Assembly: GCA_021292165.1 (NCBI GenBank)
Contig: CM037877.1
Span: forward strand, 79,602,524 to 79,666,523
DNA length: 64,000 nucleotides
From: Shinisaurus crocodilurus
Taxonomy: Eukaryota > Chordata > Lepidosauria > Squamata > Shinisauridae
Direction of reading: 5' to 3'
The notes under the pieces were generated by a model. That model ran no database searches. It saw nothing but the letters and a program-made list of their open reading frames with translations, and was not told the origin of the DNA. The position numbers and the translations under genes were made by a program. Every line of letters begins with the position of its first letter. Position 1 is the stretch's first letter. Positions 54,615 to 63,881 of this stretch are shown here, piece after piece.

Positions 54615-56147
54615 CCTATCTTGGGGGAGGGGACTTGTAAAATTAATTGTCTTAGCAATGTAATGCAGGGTGTATTATTTGTACCTACGTTAGATTACTC
54701 ACTGCTGAGTGTATCGTCTTTGATTGCAAATGGTTATAGCGTCAGTTTTTCACAAGAAGGAGGTATTGTGTCAAAGGCAGGGAAAACAATTGCCTCAGGA
54801 GAGTTAATTAATGGTCTGTATGTGTTACAAAACCAGAATACTGAGGGAGGAGACATCCCTGCTGTAGCAAGCGTGAATGCCCCCTCACATTCGCGCTGTG
54901 CGCACCTTTTCCATAGACGGCTCGGGCACATAAATTTTAACACTATTCAAAAGATGTCTAAAGAATGTGAAGGCTTACAACCAAGCAAATGTAACAAATA
55001 TTTGAACTGTGGTGTGTGCAAAGCAGCAAAGTCCCGTATCCAGCCTATAAACCGTAAATCTGACAGGCAGACTGATACACTGTTTGGGTTAGTGCATGCA
55101 GATTTATGCGGCCCTTTCCCTCCGAGCTGGGGAGAGGCAAGATATGCTTTTTTGATCCTAGATGACAAAACTAGGTTTGGTTGGGTTTATTTACTTAAGA
55201 AAAAGGATCAAGTATATTCTGTTTTCAAAAGTTGGCTGACTTATGTCCAGAGACAGTTTAAGCAAAATGTGTTGCAATTGCAAACAGATTTGGGAACTGA
55301 GTTCATGAATCATCAGTTCCAGCAGTTTCTCAGTACCCAAGGTATTGTGCACAGGAAGTCCTGTGCATATTCTCCATGGCAGAACGGAACTGTTGAGAGG
55401 AATATTGGTGAATTACAGAAAATTAAGGATTGTCTGTTAAAAGATGCTGGTTTGGAATCTAATTCAAGATTCTGGGGAGAGTCATTCTTAGCAGCAAATT
55501 ACTTATGTAATAGAACTTGGACAGTAGCTTTAAATGATATCCCTTACACAAGGTTGTTTGGTAAACCTCCTAACTTAAAACATTTAAGAGTCTGGGGGAG
55601 TTTTGCATACGTTCACATCCCCAAAGCACAAAGGAAAAAAGGAGAACCAAAAGCTCAACGACTGCGTTTTGTGGGTTACTCTGGGACAGAGGGTTCAAAG
55701 TCATGGAGGTTTTTCTGTAGAAATAACAGGGTTGTTATCTCACAAGATGCAACTTTTGTTGAGGAGGGATGGGAAAGAGTTCATGCCAATCCTGAAGTTC
55801 TTTTTCCTGTCCATGATAAGCCTGAGCCAGCAGCTCAGCAAGAGGCAGAAAGTGAAAGCAACGGAGAAGGCAGCTCGAGAAGCCACACACACTCACATTC
55901 CACCCCCACTAGCTCAGATGAGGAGGGGCTAGGGGGGAGTGGGGGGGAAAACAGCCAAACTGAGAATGTTGAATCTGCCGTTCGCAGATCTCAGCGAGCA
56001 ACAAAAGGTGTACCACCAGAGAGATTTGTAGTGACTGGGATTCGAGTATGTAATGTCACATTTAGTGAACCAGAAACTTATGCACAAGTACAAGAATTAC
56101 CAGGTCCAGAAAAACAGAAATGCAAGATGCTATGCAGGCTGAAATGA
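54615..56147 (+). CDS. Copia protease end and integrase
   Basis: It continues in the same frame after the TAG. Numbered from 54621, a GAG-pre-integrase zinc motif (H98/H103, C130, C133) precedes the integrase core with its DDE triad: D161 in 'HADLCGPF', D223 in 'QTDLGTEF' and E259 in 'WQNGTVER'. The C-terminal third has the 'RVWGSFAYVHIP' block and a Ser/Glu/His-rich linker before the RT. The frame is lost near 56100-56119, just after the linker, and the RT resumes in another frame. Integrase inserts the cDNA and would account for the 5 bp duplication seen. Confidence 0.88.
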   Translation, partial: PILGEGTCKINCLSNVMQGVLFVPTLDYSLLSVSSLIANGYSVSFSQEGGIVSKAGKTIASGELINGLYVLQNQNTEGGDIPAVASVNAPSHSRCAHLFHRRLGHINFNTIQKMSKECEGLQPSKCNKYLNCGVCKAAKSRIQPINRKSDRQTDTLFGLVHADLCGPFPPSWGEARYAFLILDDKTRFGWVYLLKKKDQVYSVFKSWLTYVQRQFKQNVLQLQTDLGTEFMNHQFQQFLSTQGIVHRKSCAYSPWQNGTVERNIGELQKIKDCLLKDAGLESNSRFWGESFLAANYLCNRTWTVALNDIPYTRLFGKPPNLKHLRVWGSFAYVHIPKAQRKKGEPKAQRLRFVGYSGTEGSKSWRFFCRNNRVVISQDATFVEEGWERVHANPEVLFPVHDKPEPAAQQEAESESNGEGSSRSHTHSHSTPTSSDEEGLGGSGGENSQTENVESAVRRSQRATKGVPPERFVVTGIRVCNVTFSEPETYAQVQELPGPEKQKCKMLCRLK

Positions 56148-57616
56148 CTTCATTTCAGCGCAATGAGGTTTATACACCATGTGTAGCACCACCTGGTGTA
56201 AAAGTGACGGGCAGTCGCTGGGTGTTTAAAAGGAAAATCTCTCTAAATGGGGAACAAAATTATAAAGCAAGACTTGTGGCTCAAGGGTTTTATCAAATTA
56301 AGGGTTTGAATTATGATGAGGTTTTTGCCCCAACTGCAAAAAGTGATAGTATGAGACTTGTTCTCTCATTGGCTGCACAGCAAGGTCTCATAATTCACCA
56401 TTTTGATATTACCACTGCATATCTGAATGCAGATCTTACAGAGGAAATTTATATGCATCCTGCCCCTGGATTTGAAGAAAAAGCTGGGGTAGTATGGAAA
56501 CTGCACAGGGCAGTGTATGGATTAAAACAATCTGCCCGTGCATGGAACAGGTGTCTCAATGACAAATTAATCCAGTTGCATTTTCAGCAGGGCATTGCTG
56601 ATCCGTGTCTTTACACTAGAGGTTCAGGTTCTAGTTATATGGTGTTACTTGCTTTTGTTGATGATATACTTTGTTTATCTAGCAACATTGATCAAATTCA
56701 CGAATTGGCCAGACAACTGGGAGAGAGTTTTCTCTTGAAGTCATTAGGTGAAATGTCCCATTATCTGGGGGTTCAAGTGCTCAAAGATGACAAGGGTAAC
56801 ATATTATTGAGCCAAAAGCATAAAATACTCCAATTGTTAGAATCTTATGGAATGGCTGATTGCAAAAGTGTACAAACCCCAATGACAATTGATTTTTTGC
56901 ATTCTTCTGAGTCAGAGGAACTTTTCTCTGACAAAGAACGTTATCAATCATTGGTTGGAAGTCTACTTTATCTTGCACAGTGGTCTAGGCCAGATTTGGC
57001 CTTAAGCGCTGGAATTTTGGGTAGATATGCAGCACAGCCCACAGTAACAGCTTGGAATGCCGCAAAAAGAGTGTTACGGTATTTAAAAGGTTCTTTAGAC
57101 GTGTGTCTAAAATTGGATTCAAAGAAGGCTGAAGTTCCACAGGTATGGGTGGATTCTGACTGGGGAAGCTGTACACTCACACGGAAATCTGTAACTGGTA
57201 TAGTAATAAAGGTTGGTGATTCACTCATAAGCTGGAAATCAAAAAAGCAGTCCAGTGTGGCTGGCTCAAGTTGTGAGGCTGAATACACTGCATTATCACA
57301 AGCATGTGGTGAAATCACATGGTTCATTCAGGTTTTAAAAGATCTAGGCTTACAAGTAGCATTACCGGTTCACGTGTACTGTGATAATCAAGCCTGCTCT
57401 GCTTTGGCAAAATCTGAATATTTAAAGGGGCTCACAAAACATATAGCTGTGAAGTACTGCAATGTTCGTGATTATGTGCAGAAAAAGACAATTGAATTGA
57501 TATATTGTCCAACAGAACAAAATGTAGCAGATATGTTTACTAAGCCACTGCCTGGGCCAAGATTCAAAGAACTATGTTCAGAACTAGGGATGGTGATCTT
57601 TAATAAAGGAAAATAA
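56120..57616 (+). CDS. Copia reverse transcriptase and RNase H
   Basis: 498 codons from an ATG at 56120; in the intact element this would be continuous with the integrase. RT motifs: 'SRWVFKRK', 'YKARLVAQGF', catalytic D96 in 'HFDITTAYLNA', 'GLKQSARAWN' and 'FVDD' (179-182). RNase H acidic residues lie in 'WVDSDWG', 'SCEAEYTAL' and 'VYCDNQ'. The C terminus has 'PTEQNVADMFTKPLP', the usual Copia ending. No stop interrupts it. It ends 31 bp before the 3' LTR, with the polypurine tract 'caaggagggg' between. Confidence 0.92.
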   Translation: MQDAMQAEMTSFQRNEVYTPCVAPPGVKVTGSRWVFKRKISLNGEQNYKARLVAQGFYQIKGLNYDEVFAPTAKSDSMRLVLSLAAQQGLIIHHFDITTAYLNADLTEEIYMHPAPGFEEKAGVVWKLHRAVYGLKQSARAWNRCLNDKLIQLHFQQGIADPCLYTRGSGSSYMVLLAFVDDILCLSSNIDQIHELARQLGESFLLKSLGEMSHYLGVQVLKDDKGNILLSQKHKILQLLESYGMADCKSVQTPMTIDFLHSSESEELFSDKERYQSLVGSLLYLAQWSRPDLALSAGILGRYAAQPTVTAWNAAKRVLRYLKGSLDVCLKLDSKKAEVPQVWVDSDWGSCTLTRKSVTGIVIKVGDSLISWKSKKQSSVAGSSCEAEYTALSQACGEITWFIQVLKDLGLQVALPVHVYCDNQACSALAKSEYLKGLTKHIAVKYCNVRDYVQKKTIELIYCPTEQNVADMFTKPLPGPRFKELCSELGMVIFNKGK

Positions 57617-57647
57617 AAAACCCTTTCTGTCTGCGGTCAAGGAGGGG

Positions 57648-58012
57648 TGTCAGAGTATGTAATGTGTCCTTGAGCAGAAAGGACTATAGCAGAGCACCTG
57701 TGAACAGAAGTTCTGTTAGGGAGTGAAACTTGTTAAAGTCGGGCAGTGTGCCCAAGGTCATAAACAGAGTGTTGAGTGGGGAGGAGTTATATGCTGTAAT
57801 ATTCTCTCCCCACTAGTCTTTGACTCGATGCGTTTTGTGCCATGCATGGGGAGCCTTGCACTGTGATGTATAGCTGTATATTGTAATGGATCTATGCGTG
57901 AAGAACCTCAGTAAAAGTTTCTAGTGATGAACTCACATCTCCTCGTTATTCTCTGTGCTTGCACACAACAACTCCTAACTCTGCTACGTGGGGCGACAGC
58001 AAACTTCCGACA
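57648..58012 (+). repeat. Copia 3' LTR
   Basis: 365 bp, differing from the 5' LTR at four sites: C/G in 'gggcagt(c/g)tgc', G/A in 'tgcc(g/a)tgcat', C/G in 'ttcta(c/g)tgatg' and A/G in the terminal 'cttcc(a/g)aca'. Confidence 0.96.
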
Positions 58013-58526
58013 TGTTCCCACGTGGATGAGAAGAAAGGGATACATGTCAGAGGGGGCTTTATGAGCCTTGGCAACCATTCAGTCACATCTTTTATCCATC
58101 CCCCGGGGAGACAGCATACCTGGTGAGTTCATGGGTCTTTGCGACATACTTCAGTTTCAATCCCACGCAGCAGGGAGTCTCCCACAACTAGTACTCTTCT
58201 CTTCCTCTTGTTGTAGGCCGGCCTAGGTTTCATTGCCTCTGCTTGACTGACCTTCAGCCTCTTGCTCACTGTCACATGGGGTGTCCTATAATTCTTCCTC
58301 TGCAGGCTGTCCTCCAGTCTCGTCCTCAAGTACCTGAATGCCGTTCCATAGTTACACTGCTTCCACTGGTGCAGAATGTCTTCTAGTTCTTCTGCTCCTA
58401 ACTGTCGCCATTTTCCCGGGATTTTCCTTTACTTCATTTCTCCTCGCCTCAGCATTCTCCGATTCTGCCTCAGTTTGCTGTTGCTCTTCTGGCTCCTGCA
58501 CTTCACTTTGCTGTTGTAGTTCTACC

Positions 58527-58882
58527 TAGGGATGTAACCGCTCACCTCAAGGTGGCGTAGTGGGCTGAAATTGGCCCCACTCACACCCGCCTCAGGCGAG
58601 TGGGCCTTACTGGGTCCCGGGCCACGCTTGCCCCTCCACGGTGAGCCGCCCATGCCCACCGTGATGGTCCCGTCGCGTCACTGGCGTGCCGGGACCCCTG
58701 CGCTGCGTCTTTTCTGAAAAGATGCAGCGCGGGGTGCCAGCGCAGGGTCCCGTCGTGGCGGGTGCGGGCGGCTTGAGCGGTGCAGAGAATCGCTCCATGC
58801 CTCTGAGAATCGTGCGGCAGGGGGCCCCCACCACGGAGAGGTGAGGCAAGGCGGGCCGCGCCCCAGGTATGTGTACACCCTA
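58527..58882. mobile_element. GC-rich TAGGGATG-family MITE
   Basis: It runs from TAGGGATGTAACCGCTC to 'gtgtacacccta' (complement TAGGGTGTACAC). The left part ('gtagtgggctgaaattggccccactcacacccgcctcaggcg') matches the small MITE at 52405-52476. The interior is CpG-rich. Two minus-strand frames here have no family motif. It lies next to the 5' edge of the CR1 remnant. Confidence 0.6.
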
Positions 58883-59261
58883 GATCTAATCCTATAGTCC
58901 AGGGGTCCCCAACATGGTGCCCGCAGGCACCTGAAAAAAAATGTTTTTAAAATTCTTTTTTCCCCTCTCTATTTTTTAATATGCATACATAGATTTGTAT
59001 GAAATGCATACAGCTTTCTAGCAATTATACATAGGCTTCAACAAAAGCAGACCAAATATCTAAATAAGTATCCATTTGAAGTTGGCGTCTATATGCCACC
59101 TGTTCTATATTAAAAACTTGGTAAGGTCCTCAGTCCATTGCCTTATAGGAAGTGAGCGTTTATCCTTCTTGTTTGCTAATATCACTCTTTTATCTGTCAA
59201 AAGGGCTCAGAGTATCCATTACCCTGACCATTTGTTAATTTCCATCAAGCAGGAAAATAAT

Positions 59262-59349
59262 TTATTTTATTTATTTATTATATTTATGAATCGCCCATCT
59301 GGCCAGACATCCGGCCACTCTGAGCGATTTACAATCCAATAAAATACAA

Positions 59350-59385
<36 letters not shown>

Positions 59386-61160
59386 AAAACACAATTAAAA
59401 ACCGAACAAAACTTAAAAATCCTAACCCACCCCATATTCCCACCTGAAAAGCCACGTTTTTAATGCACGGCAGAAGCTAATCAAGGAAGGGGCATGGCGG
59501 AGGTCACTGGGGAGAGAGTTCCATAAATTGGGGGCTGCCACAGAAAAGGCCCTCCTCCTAGTCCCCACCAGCCTGGTTTCTCTGGCTGATGGGACAGGGA
59601 GAAGGCCGTCTGTGGCAGATCTTGTTGAGCAGCCTACTTGATGTTGCTGGAGGCGCTCCTTGAGATATATTGGACTGGAGCCATATAGGGTTTTAAAGGT
59701 CAACACCAACTCCTTGAATTCGGCTTGGCAAACAACTGGTAGCCAGTGCAACTCTTTGAGCACTGGAGTGATGTGATCACACCGGCGGCAGCCTTTAATC
59801 AGGCGAGCGGCTGCATTCTGTACCAGCTGCAACTTCCGAACTGTCTTCAAGGGTAACCCCACGTAGAGCGCATTACAGTAGTCTAGGCGAGAGGAGACCA
59901 AGGCATGAACCACTGATGGGAGCAGATGATTAGGAAGGTAGGGGCGCAACTGCCGTATCAGATGGAGCTGATACAGCGCTGCCCGGCTCACAGCTGACAC
60001 CTGAGCCTCCATGGACAGCTGGGAGTCTAGAATGACCCCCAAGCTGCGTACCTGGTTCTTCAGGGGTAGATGTACCCCATTCAGCACCAGGTCAACATCC
60101 CCTAACCTTCCCTTGTCTCCCACCAAAAGTACCTTGGTCTTGTCGGGGTTCAGTTTCAGCATGTTCCCTCCCATCCAGCCACCCACTGCCTCCAGGCACT
60201 TGGACAGGGTTTCAACAGCCAACCTTGGTGAGGAATTGAAGGAGAGGTAGAGCTGTGTGTCATCTGCATATTGATGACAGCGCACCCCAAACCTCCTGAT
60301 GATAGCTCCCAGCGGCTTCAGGTAGATGTTAAATAACATCGGGGAGAGGATGAAACCCTGCGGCACCCCACAAGTGAGTGGCCGAGGGTCCGAAGCCTCC
60401 TCCCCAAGAATCTACCCTCTGGAACCTTCCAGAGAGGAAGGACCGGAACCACTGCAATACAGTGCCTCCCATGCCCAACCCCTCCAGGCGGTTCAGGAGG
60501 ATATCGTGGTCAACGGTATCAAAAGCCACTGAGAGATCGAGGAGGACTAGAAAAGAGCATTCGCCCCTATCCAAAGCCCTCCTCATATCATCCACCAAGG
60601 CAACCAAGGCCGTTTCTGTCCCATGTCCAGGCCTGAAGCCCAACTGACATGGATCTAAATAACTGGCTTCATCCAAATGTGCCTTCAACTGAGCCCCCAC
60701 CACTCGCTCAATCAGCTTGCCCAGAAATGGCAAATTGGAGACTGGGCAAAAGTTGTTCAAATCTTGGGGATCTAAGGAGGGCTTCTTTAGAAGCGGTCTT
60801 ATTACTGCCTCCTTAAGGGCTGATGGCAACACTCCCTCCTTGAGGGAGGCATTCACTACCGCCCTGATCTCCCCACCCAGTTTTTCCCTGCAGCTCATAA
60901 CAAGCCAGGACGGGCAAGGATCAAGCAAGCAGGTGGTCAGCTTAACAGAAGAAAGCACCTTGTCCACTTCACCAGAAGGAAGAAGCTGGAACCGATTCCA
61001 CAAAACCGAACTGCCATTGGCCTCCTCCGGTTCACCCACTGTGTCCACGACACACGGAATCCCACTCCTAATCCGATCAATTTTATCTGCAAAGTGCTTC
61101 GCAAAAGCCTCACAGGAAGCTTTAGACTGTTCCAATGGATCCGGAGCAACTGGACCAAAT
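59262..61160 (-). mobile_element. L2 LINE, 5'-truncated
   Basis: A minus-strand L2 ending in 'cgattcataaatataataaataaataaaat' at the left. It begins in the region between endonuclease and RT ('DPLEQSKASCEAFAKHF'), so the endonuclease is missing. A CA microsatellite (59356-59382) lies in the 3'UTR. It is inserted in an older antisense L1 fragment. Confidence 0.85.
59422..61160 (-). pseudogene. L2 reverse transcriptase, frameshifted
   Basis: Two overlapping frames make up one L2 RT. The first (down to 60329) has 'LNNFCPVSNLPFLGKLIERV', 'LGFRPGHGTETALVALVDD' and the first catalytic motif 'LLDLSVAFDTVDHDIL'. The second (60366-59422) has 'PQGFILSPMLFNIYL', 'YADDTQLYLS' (second catalytic motif), 'SLGVILDSQLSMEAQV', 'SRLDYCNALYVGL' and the C-terminal 'NLWNSLPSDLR'. 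The break is at about 60370-60400. Few other lesions are present, so the copy is moderately young, but without the endonuclease it cannot move by itself. Confidence 0.85.
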
Positions 61161-61388
61161 GTAAAAGAGTATGTACATCCGTGACTATTAAAGACTGTTC
61201 CAGTACAAAATTTACTGTGTAATAACCTCTTCCCAAAAAGAAGCAACTACTGGACATTGCCAAAACATATATTTTAAAGAAGCATTAGCTGTATTGCATT
61301 TCCAGCACTTACCTGAATTAGATAATCTGTTATGAAAGAGACATCGCGTGTCCAATAGATATGAAACAAAAGTTTTTGCTCAATAAGA

Positions 61389-61555
61389 TTTCATAGATCA
61401 TAGAGTTGGAAGGAGCCTACAAGGCTATCGAGTCCAACCCCCTGCTCAGTGCAGGAAACTAGAGGAGGGGTCTCCCATCCAAGTAATAACCAGGCTTGAC
61501 CCTGCTTAGCTTTCCACACTCAGACAAGCAGAGCCAGCGTAAGCCACAGGCCTGT
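61389..61555 (-). mobile_element. 5S rRNA-derived SINE, copy 5
   Basis: A full-length minus-strand copy. It differs from copy 1 at a few sites ('cacactcagacaagcagagcc'). It lies at the edge of the L1 fragment within the hAT nest. Confidence 0.88.
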
Positions 61556-61755
61556 TGCAGCCTAAAATCCATAGACATGACAGGTAGATGCCAAAGCGGC
61601 GATCCACTGATTAGGCATTTTGTGGAGGTGCCCACATGCACAGCAGTTTCTCAAATTCCCAAATGTTCCCATGGGTCCAAAAGGTTGGGGACCCCTGCTA
61701 TAGGTCATTTAAGGGTGTGTGAGTGTACTTTCCCCAGGGGCATGTTGGTTTAAGA

Positions 61756-62000
61756 TCTAACTTGGTGTAATTGTAACTGTACAGTTTTAATTAGTTAACA
61801 TCTGGGACACATTCTTCTGATTGTTTTTATTATTGCACTATTGGGTTAATTGAATAGAAACAAACATGCTGATACAGATAGCAAAGATGTGTTTCAGCTC
61901 TATGTTGCTTACTACAATAATCCATAACAAAAAATCCACATGTGCCATCTGAAATTTATGTACTCAGAGGGTTCCATTGGTACTAAGTGGTAGAGTTCGA
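61756..62000. other. Unassigned short gap
   Basis: No recognisable feature. It probably contains more of the decayed Gypsy element that becomes readable at about 62060. Confidence 0.4.
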
Positions 62001-63225
62001 AAGGAACTGAATTGTATGAAAAAACTGAAAGTGAGAGTTTAGGGAGAATCTGTATCTTTTGGCAGGTACAGATTTACAAGATCACCATTCACTTCCAGAA
62101 GTGTAACAAAAGAGTGATCCCACAGACATTGGTGTGTGTGTGTGTGTGTGTGTGTGTTGTTGGTGTCATACATTTTATGGATGATATCCTGGTGTGGGGA
62201 AAGACCAGCCAAGAACATAATGAGAGACTAACCTGAGTTCTAGACAGGAGTCAAATAAGTGGCTTACGCTGGCTCAGCTTGTCTGAGTGTGGAAAGCTAA
62301 GCAGGGTCAAGCCTGGTTGTTACTTGGATGGGAGACCCCTCCTCTAGTTTCCTGCATTGAGCAGGGGGTTGGACTCGATAGCCTTGTAGGCTCCTTCCAA
62401 CTCTATGATCTATGAAATCTATGAAAACACCTAAACTGAATAAAGAAAAAATGTAAATTTCCCATCTTGGAAATAAAGCACCTAGGATGTCTCTGAAAGG
62501 GCTAAAATCTGATGCAAACTAGTTTAGCTAAAATGCCTACTCCAAAGAATAAGGCTGATATATAAAAATTTATAAGAATGGTCCCTAATCCAGCAAAGCT
62601 TATTCCAAACGAGGCAATCCTATTAAGAAAGTTATTGACCAAGATTCACTGGATGCCAGTCTATGAAACAGTATTCATGCACTTGGAGGAGCTACTTACA
62701 AGAGCACCTGTCTTGACATCTTATACAATGTGATCCCTAAATGTCACCTCTCCAGCATTAGGGGCTCTGTTGTTGCAGGAAGTCTCACTTGTTGCATAAA
62801 CTTCTAAGATTGCAATCCTGTACTCACTTAGATGAACTCAGAAGAGACATGTACAGGATTGCTCAGTAAACCACTGAGAACAGAACTCAGTAAACTACAG
62901 AACAAAACTGGACTCAATTTGAAAAATATATGAGAGTGATGCAGTAGTGTTTTGAATCACAAAATCCCTCCAATTGACTCATGGAAAAACTGTGGTAGTG
63001 AAACAGACCACAAATGTCTGGAGGCAGTTTTCAGAACAATTTTGTATAATGCACCTTCCAAGAATCCAAGGAAGGCTACCAGAAGGACTGAAATACAAAT
63101 GGTCTGTAGAAAACACGAGTTAACAATTGCTGGTGGTCAGTCCTGTATATATATGGAACAAGAAGAAGGACTAAATTCCGAGGAAGCTGATTTTGCTATG
63201 CTCTTCATGTTGTCTTATTTGCTAA
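62000..63225 (+). pseudogene. Ty3/Gypsy pol remnant (RT to RNase H)
   Basis: The plus strand, read across frames, gives decayed Gypsy pol. There is an RT active site 'HFMDDILVWGKTSQEHNERL' at about 62168-62233, then (after the nested SINE) 'MPTPKNKADI', 'LIPN' and 'LRKLL'-like text at about 62530-62640, 'LTRAPVLTSY' near 62700, and an RNase H piece 'ETDHKCLEAVFRTILYNAP' at about 63003-63065 with 'HELTIAGG' after it. Many stops, shifts and a (GT)n run (62131-62158) show long decay. No LTRs were identified in the window. Confidence 0.7.
62259..62426 (+). mobile_element. 5S rRNA-derived SINE, copy 6
   Basis: A plus-strand copy, full length apart from the first few bases, nested in the Gypsy remnant just after the RT active-site motif. 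It has the 5S internal control region, CR1-like tail and 'atctatgaa' repeats. Confidence 0.88.
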
Positions 63226-63880
63226 TCTGAGGGTCAAAACTGAAGGAATTCCAAACATCTACAATAAAAGATAGAAGTTTTTATTTATTTATTTTAAATT
63301 TTTATTCATGAAAACAAACAAACAAACAAACACTAAAGCACACATACAACAAACAATAAACACAATTATAATGGACTTCCAATCTTCTCCACAGCTTAAG
63401 CAACCACAGTTATTCTTACAACATTTTCTGTTAACAAAAAATCACTTCCAGTTATGGCAAAAAAAGAACCCAAAAAAGGACAAACACCAGAGGTCTCCAC
63501 CCTCCCCAAATATAGATCAACTATTTAATGTAGTTTAAATTCAACATTTATGGATAAACCAAAAGAGAAAACCTATAGTTTCATTCAATAGTGTTTTCAA
63601 TTCCAAAATACAGTATGTTAAGAATCCCAAAAGTAAAAAGTAACTATAAACTAATTAGTAAATAACCACATGACAAAAGTTTATTGTACTTCCCCCCCCC
63701 ACACTCTCTAGTACCTAACCATCTAGTCAACACATTTGTCTCATTACAATTACTCATCATTTCTTTCTATCTATCCAGAAATTCCTTCACTATTAATCTT
63801 AAAGATTTTTTTTTTAAAAGAAAGAAAAGTCTAGAAATTAAGAAATAAGTGACAGCTGACAAAACAGCAGAAGCACATAG
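63226..63880 (-). mobile_element. Possible antisense L1 3'UTR fragment
   Basis: Starting with 'tttttatttatttattttaaatttttattcatg' and an (AAAC)n run (63310-63332), the minus strand reads as an A-tailed, non-coding, L1-like 3'UTR. There is no coding support, so the assignment is tentative. The remainder to 63880 is unassigned. Confidence 0.35.
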
Positions 63881-63881
63881 A

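Larger units (their letters stand above)
53017..58012 (+). mobile_element. Ty1/Copia LTR retrotransposon, nearly intact
   Basis: A complete 4996 bp element: 5' LTR, primer site, gag-pro-int-RT-RNase H, polypurine tract (about 57636-57647) and 3' LTR. A perfect 5 bp target duplication TGTTC lies at 53012-53016 and 58013-58017. The domain order protease-integrase-RT-RNase H defines the Copia group. It is inserted in ORF1 of the CR1. The two LTRs differ at only 4 of 365 positions, so the insertion is recent. The coding region is open except for one in-frame TAG (54612-54614) and one frameshift (about 56100-56119). Confidence 0.97.
48027..58526 (-). mobile_element. CR1 LINE, about 3.8 kb net, broken by six nested insertions
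   Basis: On the minus strand, CR1 segments join in order: 58526-58018 and 53016-52589 (ORF1), 52328-50055 (ORF2 endonuclease to RT), 49737-49640, 49228-49009 and 48302-48027 (end of ORF2 and 3'UTR, ending in 'gattctatga' repeats). The ORF1 part contains an SGNH/GDSL-type esterase with the 'VVGDSLLRG' Ser motif and the 'RDGLHLT' Asp-His motif. ORF2 pieces keep 'KSPGPDELHPRVIKEL', 'GVPQGSVLGPVLF', 'RFADDTKLGG' and 'RPHLEYC'-type text. The endonuclease has Lys in place of the expected Glu in 'GVTKTWW'. Stops and frameshifts show it is dead. The insertions are annotated separately. Confidence 0.88.
58900..61697. mobile_element. hAT (Charlie-type) MITE containing L1, L2 and 5S-SINE insertions
   Basis: The left end CAGGGGTCCCCAACATGGTGCC and right end 'aaaaggttggggacccctg' are inverted repeats. 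The flanks CTATAGTC and CTATAGGT look like an aged 8 bp duplication. Left and right pieces (to about 58940 and from about 61556) are separated by an antisense L1 fragment (about 58940-59262 and 61160-61388), itself split by an L2 (59262-61160), and by a 5S-SINE (61389-61555). Confidence 0.65.

Noticed and set aside
60329..61184. Plus-strand frames of up to 155 codons opposite the L2
   Set aside because: They are antisense shadows of the L2 reverse transcriptase.
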